Assembly: GCA_910578745.1 (NCBI GenBank)
Contig: CAJTSN010000060.1
Coordinates: 1-7,906, forward strand
Direction of reading: 5' to 3'
Length of the DNA: 7,906 nt
From: an uncultured Bacilli bacterium
Lineage (GTDB): Bacteria > Bacillota_I > Bacilli_A > RF39 > UBA660
Positions within the stretch are counted from its first letter, which is position 1. Each line of letters opens with the position of its first letter. Shown here in pieces: positions 6,109 to 7,906 of this stretch. Under the pieces are notes generated by a model that was not told the DNA's origin, did not search any database, and saw nothing but the letters and a program-made list of their open reading frames with translations. The position numbers and the translations under genes are program-made.

Positions 6109-6116
6109 CGATTCTT

Positions 6117-7172
6117 GTGATCGAACGTTTAAAAAATATTGAGACAAGATATAATGAATTAACGGAAGAATTGATGAAACCAGAGGTAGTTTCCGATATT
6201 AAAGAAACATTAAAATTAACCAAGGAGCAAGCTTCCTTACGAGAGGCTTATGAAGCGTATCAAACATATAAAAAGCTTATAAAAGAACTAGAGGATGCGA
6301 AAGAAATGAGCAAGGATCCAGAACTTGGGGAAATGGCTCGCATCGAAGTTGATGATTTAACAACACGTTTAGAAAAATTAAATCAAGAACTTGAAATTTT
6401 ACTTCTTCCTAAAGATCCAAATGATGGAAAAAACGTAATTGTAGAGATTCGTGGTGCAGCAGGAGGAGACGAGGGCAATATTTTTGCAGGGGATTTATTT
6501 GATATGTATAAAAGACTTGCTGAGAGAGAAAATTGGAAGATCGAATTGATGGAAGAAGAGCATTCACAAGCAGGAGGTTATTCCCTAATCAGTTTTATGG
6601 TAAAGGGAGAAAATGTATATTCGAAACTAAAATATGAATCAGGGGCTCATCGAGTACAACGTGTTCCTGTGACAGAAACACAAGGTAGAGTTCATACTTC
6701 TACAGCTACAGTTCTTGTAATGCCAGAAGCGGAGGAAGTCGATGCTGCCTTAGATATGAATGAAGTTCGAATTGACATCACAAGGGCCTCTGGTTGTGGA
6801 GGACAAGGCGTAAATACAACAGATTCTGCGGTACGTTTAACGCATATTCCAACAGGCATTGTCGTTTACTCACAAACGGAGAGAAGTCAAATTAAAAATA
6901 AAGAAAAAGCCATAAAGATTTTACAAACACGTCTTTATGATTTCAAGCTACAACAACAAGAAAAAGAAATGGGAATCGAAAGAAGAAGTAAAATTGGAAC
7001 AGGAGATCGTTCAGAAAAAATTAGAACCTATAATTATCCACAAAACCGTGTGACAGATCATCGTATCGGTTTTACATTAAATACACTTGATCGTGTGATG
7101 CAAGGAGACATTGATAAGGTCATAGAAGCTCTTATTACAGAAGATCAAGCTAGAAAGTTAAAAGAGGCGTAA
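6117..7172 (+). CDS. prfA: Peptide chain release factor 1 (RF1)
   Basis: RF1 recognises UAA and UAG stop codons in the ribosomal A site and triggers release of the finished protein. From the GTG at 6117 the product is 351 residues, close to the 356 of B. subtilis RF1, and the N-terminus (initiator Met, then IERLKNIETRYNEL) aligns without a gap to that protein. The N-terminal domain is a coiled helical region to about residue 90. Domain 2 carries the codon-reading tripeptide PVT (184-186), within the PAT/PET-type variation of RF1 and unlike the SPF of RF2. Domain 3 has the catalytic GGQ loop (SGCGGQGVN, GGQ at 228-230). The QIKNKEKA and RTYNYPQNRVTDHR segments are typical of the family. Upstream in-frame codons back to 6051 overlap the promoter and cannot be translated from it. 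The stop TAA shares its last base with the prmC start. Confidence 0.97.
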   Translation: MIERLKNIETRYNELTEELMKPEVVSDIKETLKLTKEQASLREAYEAYQTYKKLIKELEDAKEMSKDPELGEMARIEVDDLTTRLEKLNQELEILLLPKDPNDGKNVIVEIRGAAGGDEGNIFAGDLFDMYKRLAERENWKIELMEEEHSQAGGYSLISFMVKGENVYSKLKYESGAHRVQRVPVTETQGRVHTSTATVLVMPEAEEVDAALDMNEVRIDITRASGCGGQGVNTTDSAVRLTHIPTGIVVYSQTERSQIKNKEKAIKILQTRLYDFKLQQQEKEMGIERRSKIGTGDRSEKIRTYNYPQNRVTDHRIGFTLNTLDRVMQGDIDKVIEALITEDQARKLKEA

Positions 7173-7882
7173 TGACAAATAAAGAGTATTTACAAAAATA
7201 TTTAAAAAAAGAAAATGTAGAAGAGGAATTATTACGTTTAGAAAAGGGAGAAGCCATTCAATATATTGTAGGTAGTATGGATTTTTATGGACTTCCTTTT
7301 TTAGTCAATAAAAATGTTTTGATACCAAGATGGGAAACAGAAGAACTTGTTGAAAGAACATTGAAAATATTAGATATGTATTTTAAAGAACCAAAAGTGC
7401 TTGATATTGGAACAGGTTCAGGGTGTATTGCTATTACGATGTCAAAAAAATTACATCTAAGGGTAGATGCTAGTGACATAAGTAGGGAAGCCTTGGAAGT
7501 TGCAAAACAAAATTGTAAAAAGAATGAAGCAGATGTTGTATTTATTGAAAGCGATCTTTTCTCAAATATTCATAAAAAATATGATTGTATTATATCAAAT
7601 CCTCCTTATATTTCTTATGAGGAAGAGATTATGGCAGTCGTAAAGGAAAATGAACCTTCTATTGCTTTATATGCAGAGGAAGATGGAATTGCTTTTTATA
7701 GACAGATTTTAAAAGAGGCTAAAAATTATATAATAGAGAAGTTTCTTATTGCTTTTGAAATTGGACAAACGCAAAAGGAACGTGTTATGAAAATAGCTTC
7801 TTCTTATTTTCCAAATAGTAAGATTTGGTGTGAGAAGGATTTGAGCGGTTTAGACCGATATATATTTGTATTACAAGTTTAA
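7172..7882 (+). CDS. prmC: Release factor glutamine N5-methyltransferase, short N-terminus (PrmC/HemK)
   Basis: PrmC methylates the glutamine of the GGQ motif in release factors, using S-adenosylmethionine, which raises their activity. The product shows the family signature IPRWETEELV (51-60; PRPETE in most relatives), SAM-binding motif I VLDIGTGSGCIAI (76-88), the acidic DASDIS strand end (99-104) and the NPPY catalytic motif (143-146, SNPPYIS). It has 236 residues, against about 277-288 in E. coli and B. subtilis. The GEAIQYIVG segment begins at residue 26 rather than near 65, so about 40 residues of the N-terminal helical, factor-binding domain are absent. The methyltransferase domain looks complete. 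The ATG overlaps the prfA stop by one base (TAATG) and has AGAGG at 7163-7167. The pairing with its substrate gene is the common bacterial arrangement and strengthens the call. Confidence 0.93.
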   Translation: MTNKEYLQKYLKKENVEEELLRLEKGEAIQYIVGSMDFYGLPFLVNKNVLIPRWETEELVERTLKILDMYFKEPKVLDIGTGSGCIAITMSKKLHLRVDASDISREALEVAKQNCKKNEADVVFIESDLFSNIHKKYDCIISNPPYISYEEEIMAVVKENEPSIALYAEEDGIAFYRQILKEAKNYIIEKFLIAFEIGQTQKERVMKIASSYFPNSKIWCEKDLSGLDRYIFVLQV

Positions 7883-7906
7883 AATTTGAAAAATACCATA
7901 TTAGGT

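Noticed and set aside
6051..6116. Longer prfA start at 6051
   Set aside because: The segment contains the prfA promoter, has no ribosome site, and adds a lysine-rich tail absent from RF1.

Overview
The window is AT-rich chromosomal DNA from a low-GC, endospore-forming Firmicute (Bacillota). The evidence is a full-length SpoIVA gene (spore-coat ATPase), a T-box leader in front of a hisS-aspS operon, strong AAGGAGG-type ribosome binding sites and TTGACA/TATAAT-type promoters. A Bacilli-like or Erysipelotrichia-like lineage is possible, but this is inference. No mobile element, CRISPR array, rRNA or tRNA gene was found, and nothing looks like a wholly new system.

Layout. Positions 1-166 are probably the 3' end of a gene entering from the left. 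An extended -10 promoter (172-180) then drives a small HD-superfamily protein (239-760), which lacks the histidine of the HD pair itself. It ends in a terminator (845-871) and converges on spoIVA, which lies on the minus strand (921-2396) with its own terminator (900-922) and a likely sigma-E promoter (2422-2451). A gap of about 600 bases follows. It holds an orphan plus-strand terminator (2576-2606), a near-consensus sigma-A promoter (2740-2768) and a complete T-box riboswitch (2774-2974).

The T-box controls hisS (2999-4309) and aspS (4293-6038), whose reading frames overlap by 17 bases. The specifier triplet in stem I reads GAC, an aspartate codon, so both synthetases appear to be controlled by uncharged tRNA-Asp. 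The aspS stop codon forms the loop of the operon terminator. A second sigma-A promoter (6063-6091) starts a prfA-prmC pair: release factor 1 (6117-7172) and the methyltransferase that modifies its GGQ glutamine (7172-7882), overlapping by one base.

Together the plus-strand genes form a translation cluster: two aminoacyl-tRNA synthetases under amino-acid feedback, then a release factor with its modifying enzyme. spoIVA sits among them as an independent, divergently transcribed sporulation gene. Automatic longest-ORF starts for hisS, aspS and prfA are all too far upstream; corrected starts are given with reasons. The points most worth a second look are the compact T-box terminator, the Cys-rich HisRS tail, the short PrmC, the altered HD motif and the unexplained plus-strand terminator before the T-box.
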